From NCBI GenBank assembly GCA_030538115.1, contig JAUNUP010000009.1:53662-117661 (forward strand): a stretch of 64,000 nucleotides of DNA. Direction: 5' to 3'. The translations under genes and the position numbers were made by a program. The notes under the pieces are model-generated. The model had not been told where the DNA came from. It made no database searches and saw nothing but the letters and a program-made list of their open reading frames with translations. This DNA comes from Dermatophilus congolensis. Its GTDB lineage: Bacteria; Actinomycetota; Actinomycetes; Actinomycetales; Dermatophilaceae. Shown here piece by piece: positions 45,094 through 54,154 of this stretch (position 1 is the first letter of the stretch; every line of letters begins with the position of its first letter).

Positions 45094-45759
45094 TCACTGA
45101 CGCAGTCGAGGCTGCACAAGTCCCAGCTCACAGGCCCGCACGACCAGTTGCACACGGCTGGTCACCCCGAGCTTCGCCATCGCGGAGGCGAGCCGCGCCT
45201 TCACCGTCGCCTGCGAGACGAACAGCGTCTCGGCGATCTCCGCGTTGCCGAGTCCCTGGGCGAGTTGGTCGACGACCTCGAATTCGCGCTCGGTGAGCAG
45301 GCTGTTCGGGGCTGACCGCGCGGATTCGCGGCTGGGGGAGGCCTTGATCGCCTGCACGAGCGCCCCCGTGAGCGACGGCGACAGGGCGGCATGCCCCTCC
45401 ATCACGTCACGGATCGCCTGCACCAGTTCGGCCGGTGCCGTGTCTTTGACGATGTAGCCGCTGGCCCCCGCTCGCAGCGCGGGCACGACCGTTTCGGCGG
45501 TCGCGAACGTGGTGACCGCGATGACCTTCGTCGCGGGGAATTCGCCGGTGATGATGCGGGTCGCCTCGATGCCGTCCATCACGGGCATCTGCATGTCCAT
45601 CAGCACCACGTCGGGCGCCAACGCGGCGCATTGCCGCACCGCGACCGCCCCGTTCGCGGCCTCGCCGACGACCTCCATGTCGGGGGCCGCCTCGACGAAG
45701 AGCCGCAGCGCTGACAGCATGAGTTGCTGATCGTCGGCGACGAGTACGCGGATGGGCAC
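45094..45759 (-). CDS. NarL/LuxR family response regulator
   Basis: 221 residues. Receiver: IRVLVADDQQLMLSALRLFVEAAPDMEVVGEAANG, VVLMDMQMPVMDGIEATR with the phospho-Asp, VIAVTTFA and YIVKDTAP. LuxR helix-turn-helix: LTEREFEVVDQLAQGLGNAEIAETLFVSQATVKARLASAMAKLG. Its likely kinase is the divergent gene at 46234, with the secreted small protein at 45952 between them. A 17-bp palindrome lies in the shared upstream region. Confidence 0.9.
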   Translation of the reverse strand: MPIRVLVADDQQLMLSALRLFVEAAPDMEVVGEAANGAVAVRQCAALAPDVVLMDMQMPVMDGIEATRIITGEFPATKVIAVTTFATAETVVPALRAGASGYIVKDTAPAELVQAIRDVMEGHAALSPSLTGALVQAIKASPSRESARSAPNSLLTEREFEVVDQLAQGLGNAEIAETLFVSQATVKARLASAMAKLGVTSRVQLVVRACELGLVQPRLRQ

Positions 45760-45850
45760 CTGGGACTCCCGGTGAGCGGCTTGAACCCCCTACATTAGGT
45801 TTCGTCGCTCACTGTCGCGAGCCGCATCGCCGCTGGTGAGCGGCAAACTT

Positions 45851-45867
45851 CTCCAATTCAATTGGAG
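45851..45867. promoter_or_regulatory. 17-bp perfect palindrome in the divergent two-component promoter region
   Basis: CTCCAATT-C-AATTGGAG has perfect 8-bp arms. It lies 92 bp from the response regulator start and 85 bp from the small secreted gene, in AT-richer sequence. A dimeric regulator site for this locus is the obvious candidate. Confidence 0.6.
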
Positions 45868-45951
45868 CACAACAAAATCGACCCTTTCCATGTGGGGCGC
45901 AACGTGTGGGATACGCGCCGATCCGGCTCGCCGATACAACCGAGGTGTTCA

Positions 45952-46224
45952 ATGTCTTCTTCTTCGCGCTACACCGCTCGTCGCATGGGTGCCGTCCTCC
46001 TAGCGGTTCCGCTTGTGCTCGGCTCTGGCCTGGGAGCACAGGCCGCCGGCGCCCAGGGCTCTGGCGACAGCGGCTCATCCGCCGTTCTGGTCTATAAGGG
46101 CAACGGCAAGAACAAGGGTGGCAAGCCGAGCGGGTCGAACCCAGGGCGCGGTAACGCCGATCCCCAGGGTGGCTGGGAGAAGGTCTGCGAGTTCTTCCGC
46201 ATGCCGAAGTGCTCCGATAAGTAG
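45952..46224 (+). CDS. Small secreted protein with a C-terminal Cys pair
   Basis: 90 residues. Basic N-region RYTARR, hydrophobic core MGAVLLAVPLVLGSGLG and signal-peptidase site near AQA-A (about 31). The mature part is Gly/Lys/Asn/Ser-rich (VYKGNGKNKGGKPSGSNPGRGN) and ends GGWEKVCEFFRMPKCSDK, where Cys79 and Cys87 could close a small loop. GAGGTG precedes the ATG. It lies 10 bp before the histidine kinase and is divergent from the response regulator, so it may be a ligand or accessory factor for that system. I do not recognise a family. Confidence 0.7.
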   Translation: MSSSSRYTARRMGAVLLAVPLVLGSGLGAQAAGAQGSGDSGSSAVLVYKGNGKNKGGKPSGSNPGRGNADPQGGWEKVCEFFRMPKCSDK

Positions 46225-46233
46225 CGCCCCGCT

Positions 46234-47529
46234 ATGAGCACCGTGAAGCCGCCCCGAACAAGGGGACCTCGCCCGGCCGAGGTCGCCGATGCCCAGGCCG
46301 AGCCGACCCGCGCCTACATGGCGTTTCCACGCTGGTTGGTCTGGGTGCCGGCGCTTCTCGGTGCCGCAAGCTGTGCCTACGACACGTACGTCTCGTTCAC
46401 CGAACCTCTGTACTACATGGAGCAGCCCTCGTACGCGATCGCGCAGGTGCTGCTCTTCGCGATGTTCATCTTGGCGCCGATCAACGTCCGTTGGTCGACG
46501 GTGTTCGCTTTCCTCGTTCTCGTGATGTCGGTGATCTTCCGTGACGCCATGGGGGGCCTGATCGCGGTGTTCGTGCCGCTGTTCGTGCTCGGTGTCACGA
46601 GGGATCGCCGCTGGCAGGCGGGGTTCGGTGTCGCCTCGGTGATGTGGCTTATCGCGATGCTCGGCGTGGGCGACTTCGACTGGCCCAGTGCCACCGGATT
46701 CACGTCGGTCGTGCTGTTCATCACGGGAGTCGGCACGATCATCGGCGAGTTCCGCGCCCGGCACATCAAGGAGGTCCTCGAACTCGAGGAGCAGGCCGAG
46801 GAGGCGCGCTCGCGTGAACGGCGGCTGTTGGCGCGCGAACTGCACGACGTGGTCGCTCACGAACTGACGGTTATCACCATGCAGTCCCACGTCATGCAGG
46901 CAGCGCGCGAACCGCAGGCCGTGGAGGCCGCTCGCGATGCCATCTCCGCCACGGCAGGCAATGCGCTGGGCGAGTTGAAGCGGCTGCTGGCCGTGATGAA
47001 CGACGACACGGCGATGTTGCGGGTCGACCGCGCCGACCGCCTGGCCGAAGAGGCGGCCAGGGAGGCGACGGAGGGCGTACTCGAGCCCGCGAACGCCGGA
47101 ACCGGTACGCCGACCGGCGACGACGCCGACCTCGCGCCCTTGATCGACCGCCTCGTCGGCCAACTGGAGGCGGTCGGATTTACGGTGCACCCGGAGGTCG
47201 CCGCTAGCCCTGACCTGCCGCGCAGCATCACGTTCGCCGCCGGGCGGCTGCTGCGTGAGGCGGCCACCAACGTGCTCAAGTACGGCGACACCGAGGTGCC
47301 GGTCGTGATGCGGGCGGTGACGGAGGGCGGCGAATTCGTCGTCGACGTGGTCAACGGCCTGCCTGAGGTCGAACGGGCCAAGGTCAGCCAGACGGGTCTG
47401 GGCCTCACGGGCCTCGCGGAGCGGGTGCGCCTGCTCGGTGGTCATCTCGTGTTGACCTCCGAAGACCGCACCTGGCGTCTACGCGCAGACATCCCCCTCG
47501 AGGTCGCGGGCGACGTCGAGGGGGAGTGA
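46234..47529 (+). CDS. NarL-type sensor histidine kinase
   Basis: 431 residues. An N-terminal cytoplasmic tail, then five to six membrane helices (about 30-165) with only short external loops, one of them FTEPLYYMEQPSYA. A coiled linker EVLELEEQAEEARSRERRLL leads to HisKA_3 ARELHDVVAHELTVITMQSHVMQ, and the ATPase domain has LLREAATNVLKYG and GLGLTGLAERVRLLGG. The second acidic G-box region is weak (VVDVVNGL instead of the usual D-x-G-x-G), so ATP binding may be altered. Probable partner of the divergent regulator at 45094. Confidence 0.87.
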   Translation: MSTVKPPRTRGPRPAEVADAQAEPTRAYMAFPRWLVWVPALLGAASCAYDTYVSFTEPLYYMEQPSYAIAQVLLFAMFILAPINVRWSTVFAFLVLVMSVIFRDAMGGLIAVFVPLFVLGVTRDRRWQAGFGVASVMWLIAMLGVGDFDWPSATGFTSVVLFITGVGTIIGEFRARHIKEVLELEEQAEEARSRERRLLARELHDVVAHELTVITMQSHVMQAAREPQAVEAARDAISATAGNALGELKRLLAVMNDDTAMLRVDRADRLAEEAAREATEGVLEPANAGTGTPTGDDADLAPLIDRLVGQLEAVGFTVHPEVAASPDLPRSITFAAGRLLREAATNVLKYGDTEVPVVMRAVTEGGEFVVDVVNGLPEVERAKVSQTGLGLTGLAERVRLLGGHLVLTSEDRTWRLRADIPLEVAGDVEGE

Positions 47530-47614
47530 TCCCCCGGGAAAGCGCGCGCGGGCGGGCTCGTACTCGCCTACATGTGCCCCCCTGATTGGCACGTGTCCAC
47601 GTGAGCCCGCCGGC

Positions 47615-47644
47615 GCCCGGCTCGAACACGAGCGTAAGCCGGGC
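47615..47644. terminator. Bidirectional terminator between convergent genes
   Basis: GCCCGGCT and AGCCGGGC pair around 14 bases in the 164-bp space between the kinase and App1-like genes. Confidence 0.5.
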
Positions 47645-47693
47645 CCGATCGTGGGGGCATTGGCCGAACGGATGGTTTCGGGTAGCCGTTTGG

Positions 47694-48869
47694 CTACTCC
47701 GTCGGCGTGGGGCTGTGCGCAGGTGCGGAGGCCGCGGCGGGTTCGGTAGACGCGGTCTCGGCGCCTGTGGGTTCCGTGCCTGTGGGTTCGGCGGCTGCAG
47801 CGTCGGCGCTGGCAGCCGCGAGACCGAGCACGCTACGCAGCTTGGGCAGCAACCCGTATCCGTCGGGGGCGCGCACCACGGGCACCGGCCGATGCACCCG
47901 AGGCGCGAACCCCTCGTTGGAGAGCGGGATTCCGTGCGAGAGCACCTGCTCGGTCGGGGTCAGCTCGCGGATGCCTATGGCGCGCACCACGTCAGACCTG
48001 TCGCGGGCGAAATCGCCGTAGATGCGCGGGTCGTGCTGCCCGTCGTCGCCGACGAGCACCCACTTGATGTGCGGAAATTCGCGCGCGAGCCGGTGCAGGT
48101 TCTCGCGCTTGTGGTCTTGCCCCGAGCGGAACCAGCCGGTGTTGGTGGGGCCCCAGTCGGTCATCAGCAGCGCGCCGGCCGGGTAGCCGTGCCGGTCGAG
48201 AAAGCGCGTGAGCGTACCGGCCGTGTTCCATGCTCCGGTGGAGAGGTAGAAGATCGGGGCACCGTCGTACTCCGCCAGCAGGTCGCGGTAGAGCGGCGCC
48301 ATGCCGGGCACGATGTGACGCGCCTGCTCTTTGAGCACGAACGTGTTCCAGGCCGCGATGAGGGGGCGGGGCAGCGAGGTCGTGATCACGGTGTCGTCGA
48401 TGTCGCTGACGATGCCGAAGCGCACATCGGGCGACACGATGCAGACACGGGCGGTGGCGGGCGATCCGTCGTCGGGTGTGATGCTCACGTCGTGCCATCC
48501 CGGCTCGAGCCCGTGCCCGGTGACCATCACGTCGACATACCCGTTGAGGTCGGTCGTCGTGCGGTGGTCGACTCCGTTGACGCTCACTGTGACCTGCGCA
48601 CGGATGTCTTGGGCCGTGATGAACGCCCGCCATCCGCGCACCTGCTCGGGCAGCGGCGCGGTGAGCAGATCGCCCATGTCGGGACGTTCCTGGCCGTCGT
48701 CGGCCTCGTGGCGGCTCAGCACCACCCGACCCATGACGCGGACGAAGTCGACCGTGCCGTAGCCGGTGTGCGCGAGCGCTCGCCCCTTCCAGCCGTTGCG
48801 ACGCAGAGTCGCTGCGATGACCTGGTTGAGCCTCGCCTCGATACGGGCGGCGGCGTGCGGGCGTGCCAT
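47694..48869 (-). CDS. App1-like (DUF2183) phosphatase domain protein
   Basis: 391 residues. FGIVSDIDDTVITTSLPRPLIAAWNTF carries the HAD-type D-x-D-x-T motif of the App1/DUF2183 phosphatidate phosphatase family. IFYLSTGAWNT and KWVLVGDDGQHDPRIYGDFA are the other conserved parts. An N-terminal beta-sandwich (VTVSVNGVDHRTTTDLNGYVDVMV) precedes it and an Ala/Thr/Pro/Glu-rich tail of about 45 residues follows. ATG 48869 begins MARPHAAARIEARLNQ; upstream in-frame codons are unlikely to be used. Confidence 0.85.
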   Translation of the reverse strand: MARPHAAARIEARLNQVIAATLRRNGWKGRALAHTGYGTVDFVRVMGRVVLSRHEADDGQERPDMGDLLTAPLPEQVRGWRAFITAQDIRAQVTVSVNGVDHRTTTDLNGYVDVMVTGHGLEPGWHDVSITPDDGSPATARVCIVSPDVRFGIVSDIDDTVITTSLPRPLIAAWNTFVLKEQARHIVPGMAPLYRDLLAEYDGAPIFYLSTGAWNTAGTLTRFLDRHGYPAGALLMTDWGPTNTGWFRSGQDHKRENLHRLAREFPHIKWVLVGDDGQHDPRIYGDFARDRSDVVRAIGIRELTPTEQVLSHGIPLSNEGFAPRVHRPVPVVRAPDGYGLLPKLRSVLGLAAASADAAAAEPTGTEPTGAETASTEPAAASAPAHSPTPTE

Positions 48870-49343
48870 GCATCGACGGTAAAGGATCGAACCGCATCCG
48901 CGTAGGGGTGTCGACGGCATCGGCGAAGCTCAAACTTACCGACCAGTTGCCGATGAGTAGATCGTCCGGAAGGGAATCCGGGCAGCTGAACAGTGCGCGG
49001 CCTGCGCGCCATGTCACCGGATGGAACCGGGTCAGGAGGGGGCACGGATGCCCACGTACGAATCGTTGTCGGCGCACGTCCAGGGTCGGTGGGTGCAGTG
49101 AACCCGTCGTGGATGCCGCCGTCGCGGTGCCGCACACGCGTCGTCGCCCGTCGCAGCGCCTCCCGCACGTCGGTGGCGGCGCAGGCTCGCGCCCGTCGAC
49201 CCCACCGCGCAGCGCTCTCTCGCGGGCACGACCACCCCGGGCGTGGCGCTCGGGTCGGTTGCCGCCACACGCACGGCCTCGACATCGTCTGGTCCGCGCG
49301 ACACGGCGCCACCAGCACACTCGCTGAGATCCCCGCATTCCGG
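48870..49343. other. Region without a certain gene
   Basis: About 470 bases. The frame of the following membrane protein stays open back to 48993 with fairly high GC at third codon positions, but the predicted sequence is Arg/His-rich and unlike a normal domain. No ribosome-binding site or promoter stands out. Confidence 0.4.
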
Positions 49344-49736
49344 ATGCCGGTCGACTCCGGCGATGTCGCGAGCCTCGACTCCGGCCGCAAGACCACCCCG
49401 GCCACGGTGCGTCGCACGGAGGCCGCCGACGCCACGGGGGCATCTGGGGCCCGTATGGACAGGGAAGCGCTGGTTCGCCTCATCTTCTTGCGCGCCATCC
49501 TGGGCCTCGGCGCTGCCGTCGCGTTCGGCTCGGGCACAGCGGTCGCGGTGATGCACGCCGGAGTCGTGGCCGCCGTGGTCGGAGCCGTCGCGCTCGCCAT
49601 CGTGACCGGGTGGTTCGCGGTGCGCGCGAACCACGGGTCCGGCCTGTTGGTGGCTCGCCTCGAACGCGTACTGCCGGCCGCACGCTCCGCTCGCCCGGAG
49701 CGGCTGCTCCCCACCGTTCGGGTGGCCCGCGGCTGA
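49344..49736 (+). CDS. Small membrane protein of unknown function
   Basis: 130 residues from ATG 49344, or 93 from ATG 49455. A polar N-terminus is followed by two membrane helices (LIFLRAILGLGAAVAFGSGTAVAV and AGVVAAVVGAVALAIVTGWFAV) and a basic tail. Third-position GC is very high from 49344 onward, which favours the longer form. A strong terminator follows at 49795. Not recognised. Confidence 0.5.
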   Translation: MPVDSGDVASLDSGRKTTPATVRRTEAADATGASGARMDREALVRLIFLRAILGLGAAVAFGSGTAVAVMHAGVVAAVVGAVALAIVTGWFAVRANHGSGLLVARLERVLPAARSARPERLLPTVRVARG

Positions 49737-49794
49737 CGCCACGACCTCGACATCTCTGAATCTCTGGACTGAACAGCGCGCCCTGCGGCGCGCA

Positions 49795-49833
49795 CCGGAA
49801 GCCCCGATCACCACGCGTGATCGGGGCTTCCGG
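49795..49833. terminator. Strong 16-bp terminator hairpin
   Basis: CCGGAAGCCCCGATCA and TGATCGGGGCTTCCGG are perfectly complementary around CCACGCG, 58 bases after the membrane protein stop. Confidence 0.8.
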
Positions 49834-50168
49834 CGTATCGTTTCCGCGCTGCTCCTGCGTGCGGCGTGACTCCCTTCCGAAGGTGCGTCCATTATTCGAG
49901 ACGCGAATTTCTCCAGTTCAGAGGCCTTCTCGGAAATGTGCGAATCCGGGTCGCGATCGGCGTGTGTGTATGGACGACCGTTCAGTACAGTCTTCCTGAA
50001 CGACCGTACGGGATCGCCTTTGGGGATGATTTCGGTTGCAGCGCCGGTGGGGACCGGCTGCGGCGGCTAGGCGAATCGGGAGTTCGCGGCAGGGGGTAGT
50101 AGTACTCGTTGCCGGAGGGCCGCTGGGGGGGCGGCCCTCCGGTGGCGAGAAATCGAGTTGGGGGACTC
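49834..50168 (+). other. Long upstream region of the 216-residue membrane protein
   Basis: About 335 bases without a gene. GTTCAG/CTGAAC pair around 49981-50000 inside a pair of ACGACCGT direct repeats. A perfect 12-bp hairpin CCGGAGGGCCGC/GCGGCCCTCCGG with a G-rich loop lies at 50112-50142, 26 bases before the start codon. The hairpin would sit in the mRNA leader close to the GGGGGA ribosome-binding site. Confidence 0.5.
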
Positions 50169-50819
50169 ATGTACATCGTTCACGTCGTCATGGCCGCATC
50201 GGCCGCCATGCTCGCACTCATCGCGCTCGTCGCCGTCAAGGGCCGCACCGACCAGCGGCTCGTCACGCTCGTGGCATGCGTGGCCCTCGTCGTGGGGCAC
50301 CTCGCCTCGCTGCTCCCGGCAGCTCCGCAGTGGTACGCGGCTCTCGTGGTGCTCGGTTCCGTCGCCGGATTCGGCTGGGTCGTGTGGACCATCGCCAACG
50401 CGCTCTCCGAAAGCCGCCAGGCGCAGTCCGCCCAGCGAACGGTGGCGCAGGCGCCGGCTCGCCCGGCCCTGCGCGTCGTCCAGGCCACCGTCGTCGACTC
50501 CGACGCCCGCCCCGCGAGCAAGGTCGTCTCCATCGTCCGTGACGAGCCGGTGCGCCGCGTGACGCGCCAGCAGATCCTCGCCGCCGGCCCCGAGGGAGCC
50601 GAGCGCGCCACCGGCCCCACGTATGTGGCCGCGAACCTCGTCGACTACGTCGCAGCCACCTCCGGTACGAAGTCGGCCCGCACGCACCGGCGCACGGCCG
50701 CCCGTAACGCGACGCCGGTGCGCACCGCGAGCCCGGAGCAGCGCCTCCGCAGCCTGCAGGTGCGGGCCGCCTACGCCCAGAGCGGATCACGCGCCGTCGC
50801 GCACGACCTCCGCGCCTGA
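50169..50819 (+). CDS. Membrane protein of unknown function
   Basis: 216 residues. Three membrane helices in the first 85 residues (MYIVHVVMAASAAMLALIALVAV, LVTLVACVALVVGHLASLL, WYAALVVLGSVAGFGWVVWTIA), then a long basic, Ala/Arg-rich cytoplasmic tail with several RR pairs. GGGGGA precedes the ATG at 50169. No family recognised. A terminator follows directly. Confidence 0.65.
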   Translation: MYIVHVVMAASAAMLALIALVAVKGRTDQRLVTLVACVALVVGHLASLLPAAPQWYAALVVLGSVAGFGWVVWTIANALSESRQAQSAQRTVAQAPARPALRVVQATVVDSDARPASKVVSIVRDEPVRRVTRQQILAAGPEGAERATGPTYVAANLVDYVAATSGTKSARTHRRTAARNATPVRTASPEQRLRSLQVRAAYAQSGSRAVAHDLRA

Positions 50820-50830
50820 GGTTCAAGACT

Positions 50831-50866
50831 CCGACGGGACCGCCTCCCCTGTGGCGGGCCCGTCGG
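50831..50866 (+). terminator. Terminator hairpin
   Basis: CCGACGGG pairs with CCCGTCGG and an inner CCGCC pairs with GGCGG, 12 bases after the membrane protein stop. Confidence 0.7.
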
Positions 50867-50913
50867 CATGCCCGCGCGAGTCCGGCCGCGTGTCGATGTG
50901 AGACGGTTGGTGC

Positions 50914-51696
50914 GTGGACACCGATTCGGTGCTGGAACTGATCCAGCAGGTCGCAGCCCAGGTCATCACCCCCCGATTCCGCAAGCTCGCCAGCGGCGAG
51001 GTGATGGAGAAGAATCCCGGCGACTACGTCACCGTCGCCGACCGCGAGGCCGAAGTTCTCATCACCGACGCATTGCTGGCCGACGATCCTGACGTGCTCG
51101 TTGTGGGCGAGGAGGCCACGGCCTCCGATCCGATGTTGTTGAACAAACTCGAAGACGCGCCGCACGCCTTCGTGGTCGACCCGGTCGACGGCACCAAGAA
51201 CTTCGTCAACGGTCGCGCCGAACACGCGGTGATGGTCGCCGAGCTGCGTGGCGGTGAGTCCGTGCGCGCCTGGGTGTGGCAGCCCGAACATGAACTCGCG
51301 TATGTCGCCGAGCGCGGAGCGGGCCTATACCGCAACGGCGTTCGCGTCACTCGCGAGGGTCCCTCACGTGAGCCTTCACAGTTGCGGGTGCTGACCTCGC
51401 GCCCCTCCGACGAGGGCGCCGTCGGGCGGCTGACCGTGGGTGCCTCGGCGTGGTGCTGCGGCGTCGACTACCCGTGGCTGGCCGAGGGCGAGGCCGACGC
51501 GATCCTGTATCAGACGGCCAAGCCGTGGGATCACGCGCCGGGCAGCCTCTTCGTCGAGGAGATGGGCGGAGTCGTGCGCTACGGCGACGGAACCCCCTAT
51601 GTCGCGGGCAGGGCGCACCCCGGCCGGCTGGTGCCCGCCGCCGACGCCGAGACGTGGCGGATCGTTGTGGAAGAGGGCGCGCGCCTGATGCGCTGA
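50914..51696 (+). CDS. Inositol monophosphatase family phosphatase
   Basis: 260 residues. Metal ligands in VVGEEA, DPVDGTKNFVNG and KPWDHAPGSLFVEEMGGVVR, the three IMPase signatures. It dephosphorylates a small phosphate ester with Mg2+: inositol-1-phosphate, histidinol phosphate, fructose-1,6-bisphosphate or 3'-phosphoadenosine phosphates are all possible in this family. GTG start. Stand-alone gene. Confidence 0.9.
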   Translation: MDTDSVLELIQQVAAQVITPRFRKLASGEVMEKNPGDYVTVADREAEVLITDALLADDPDVLVVGEEATASDPMLLNKLEDAPHAFVVDPVDGTKNFVNGRAEHAVMVAELRGGESVRAWVWQPEHELAYVAERGAGLYRNGVRVTREGPSREPSQLRVLTSRPSDEGAVGRLTVGASAWCCGVDYPWLAEGEADAILYQTAKPWDHAPGSLFVEEMGGVVRYGDGTPYVAGRAHPGRLVPAADAETWRIVVEEGARLMR

Positions 51697-51812
51697 GCCG
51701 CTTGTATCCCACTTGTGACCCACGAGTAGCAAATGGGCGAGTGTGACGATCCCGGTCGGTGCGATGATGGTTGACCTGCACATACGTCGCTTTCGCCATC
51801 AGGGAGAACGCC

Positions 51813-53033
51813 ATGACAAGCACGCTCGGGTGCCCGGTTGATCACGGAGCCCGAAAGACCTTCCGCGAGAACGAGGCCGCTGCGCCGGGCATCTCGGTCG
51901 AGCAGGGGGTCTGGCACATCCGCTCGCTGCCGCTCGTCGGTCAGGTGCTGCGCGACGGTCGCAACACCGTGCAGGCCGGCTTCAATGCCGAGTACGTACG
52001 CCGCGACGGCATCGGCAAGCCGCCGATCCTGTACCTCGACGGCGAGGCGCACCGCGACCAGCGCAGCAAGATCGCGCGGTATTTCGCGCCCAAGGTCGTC
52101 GGCTCCAAGTACCGCGAGTTCATGGAGAAGCGGGCCGCCGAGCTCATCGACCGCATGCTCGAATACGGCGAGGTCGAACTGTCGGATGTGGCGATGCGCT
52201 ACTCCGTGGAGGTCGCGGCGCAGGTCATCGGGCTCGGCGACGCCGACATGCAGGGCATGGCGTCGCGGCTCGAGAAGTTCTTCGCCACCCCTAGCATTGC
52301 GCCGTCGTCGGCGGACGGCCCGAAGGCGAGCCGTTTCGACTCCATCGGTATGGCCATGCGTGGGGCCGCGAGCGTGAGCGCGTTCTACCTGCGTGACGTG
52401 CGCCCCGCCATCCGTGCGCGCCGCAAGAACCCGACCGAAGACGTGATCAGCCACCTCATCGCCGAGGGCTACGACGACCCGTCGATCCTCACCGAATGCA
52501 TCACCTACGGCGCCGCCGGCATGGTGACGACCCGCGAGTTCATCTCGATGGTCACCTGGCACATGGTCGAGAAACCCGAGCTGCGTGCGAAATTCCTCGC
52601 GGCCGACGAAGCCGACCGGCGCGTCATGTTGCTCGAGATTCTGCGCCTCGAGCCGATCGTCGGGCACCTCTATCGGCACACCACCGCGCCGATCACGCTC
52701 GTCGACGGCGACCAGACCTACGAGGTGCCCGAAGGGGCGCTGCTCGACCTCTATGTGCGTATGGCCAACGCCGACCCCGACCACGTCGGGCCCGACCCGT
52801 TGCAGATCTGCCCCGGCCGCGACCTACCCTCGCGCGTGCGCGACGAGGTGATGAGCTTCGGAGACGGCGGTCACCGCTGCCCCGGCAACCACATTGCCCT
52901 GCAGGAGGCCGACATCTTCCTGCGCCTGCTTTTCCGGCATCAGGTCGAGCTGGTCAGCGAGCCCACGATCCAGTGGGACGAGCTCATCGCCGGTTACGAA
53001 GTGCGCAATATCCGGCTCCGGGTCACCGCCTGA
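51813..53033 (+). CDS. Cytochrome P450
   Basis: 406 residues, normal for a soluble bacterial P450. I-helix oxygen motif AAGMVTT (234-240), K-helix E-x-x-R at 275-278 (EILR) and haem loop FGDGGHRC with the ligand Cys356. It needs ferredoxin and reductase partners; none is adjacent, though fdxA lies 13 kb away. AGGGAG precedes the ATG. Substrate unknown; neighbours give no pathway. Confidence 0.93.
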   Translation: MTSTLGCPVDHGARKTFRENEAAAPGISVEQGVWHIRSLPLVGQVLRDGRNTVQAGFNAEYVRRDGIGKPPILYLDGEAHRDQRSKIARYFAPKVVGSKYREFMEKRAAELIDRMLEYGEVELSDVAMRYSVEVAAQVIGLGDADMQGMASRLEKFFATPSIAPSSADGPKASRFDSIGMAMRGAASVSAFYLRDVRPAIRARRKNPTEDVISHLIAEGYDDPSILTECITYGAAGMVTTREFISMVTWHMVEKPELRAKFLAADEADRRVMLLEILRLEPIVGHLYRHTTAPITLVDGDQTYEVPEGALLDLYVRMANADPDHVGPDPLQICPGRDLPSRVRDEVMSFGDGGHRCPGNHIALQEADIFLRLLFRHQVELVSEPTIQWDELIAGYEVRNIRLRVTA

Positions 53034-53102
53034 GACACATCCGCGTGGCAACTTGCTGCCCAGATCGTGAGAATTGGTTAGGTGCACAGGTACTTTCGGA
53101 AT

Positions 53103-53990
53103 ATGGCCGACATCGACACGTCCTCCCTGCCTGCAGGCGTCACCCTCGTCGAAGGGAACGGTGGACTCCCTGCGCTGCGCGTCAGCACCGCCTCCTGTGA
53201 AGGAGAGGTCTACCTGCTCGGCGCCCACGTCACGGCATGGACCCCGACCGGCGCTGAGCCGGTGCTGTGGATGAGCGAGAAGTCCGAATTCGTTGCGGGC
53301 AAGGCGATCCGAGGCGGAGTGCCGATCTGCGGGCCGTGGTTCGGCCCCGGCAAGAAGGGGGGCCTGAGCCCGGCCCACGGCTGGTTCCGCATCAACGAAT
53401 GGAAGCTCGCATCCGCCTCCGCGCAGGGCGATGACGTGACGCTCGTGTTCACGCTCGACGGCGCCGACGCCGAGGTTCCCGAGGGTGCCTCGCGTGGCGT
53501 GCGCGCCGAGTACACGGTGACCTTTGGCTCCGAGCTGGGCCTCTCGCTCACTGTGACCAGCGACGACGCGCTCGAACTCGAAGAGGCCCTGCACACCTAC
53601 CTGGCCGTCTCCGACATCAACGACGTCACCGTCGAAGGGCTTGGAGGCACTCGCTACGTCGACAAGGCACCCGGCGGCCGCGCGGTCAACGCCCAGCAGG
53701 GCGACCTGAAGTTCCTGCGCGAGACCGACCGCGTCTACGCGCACGACGGCTCTGCCACCGTGGTCGACCCCGGCAAGGGCCGCCGCATCACGGTGCAGAA
53801 GGAGGGGTCGGGCAGCACGGTCGTGTGGAACCCCTGGACCGCCAAGGCCGCCGCGATGGCTGACTTCGGCGACGACGAATGGCCCGGCATGGTGTGCCTC
53901 GAGGTGGCCAACGCGCTTGCCAAGGCCGTCGCGCTCGAAGCAGGCGGCTCGCACACGATGAAGGCGACGTACTCCGTCTCTGCCCTCTGA
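53103..53990 (+). CDS. Aldose 1-epimerase family, D-hexose-6-phosphate mutarotase-like
   Basis: 295 residues. Galactose-mutarotase fold: LGAHVTAWTPTGAEPVLWMSEKSEF, KAIRGGVPICGPWFGP, SPAHGWFRINEW with the active His, and LEEALHTYLAVSDI with the second His. The WFGP and AHGWFR motifs fit YeaD-type hexose-6-phosphate mutarotases. The ATG at 53103 gives MADIDTSSLP and no good ribosome-binding site. Confidence 0.88.
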   Translation: MADIDTSSLPAGVTLVEGNGGLPALRVSTASCEGEVYLLGAHVTAWTPTGAEPVLWMSEKSEFVAGKAIRGGVPICGPWFGPGKKGGLSPAHGWFRINEWKLASASAQGDDVTLVFTLDGADAEVPEGASRGVRAEYTVTFGSELGLSLTVTSDDALELEEALHTYLAVSDINDVTVEGLGGTRYVDKAPGGRAVNAQQGDLKFLRETDRVYAHDGSATVVDPGKGRRITVQKEGSGSTVVWNPWTAKAAAMADFGDDEWPGMVCLEVANALAKAVALEAGGSHTMKATYSVSAL

Positions 53991-54002
53991 CGCTGACGGC
54001 GG

Positions 54003-54046
54003 TCACGTCTGCGCGGAGTGTCGACGAAACTCCCGCGCAGACGTGA
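54003..54046 (+). terminator. Terminator hairpin after the mutarotase gene
   Basis: TCACGTCTGCGCG (54003-54015) and CGCGCAGACGTGA (54034-54046) form a perfect 13-bp stem. Confidence 0.7.
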
Positions 54047-54154
54047 TCTTGCCGACACCGGTGTGGAACAGGGAACTTGGTCCCGGCTGCACACGGTCGA
54101 GGCGGGGTGATACTCGGATGACCCATGCCGTCCCGCCGGTGCAGGAGCCCGAAG

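Noticed and set aside
49032..49892. A 286-codon minus-strand frame opposite the small membrane protein
   Set aside because: Its sequence is His/Arg-rich without a domain, and it runs through a strong terminator. The plus-strand frame encodes proper membrane helices.
51813..53990. A natural-product cluster around the P450, mutarotase and glycosyltransferase
   Set aside because: Terminators separate the genes, and no biosynthetic core enzyme or dedicated redox partner is present.
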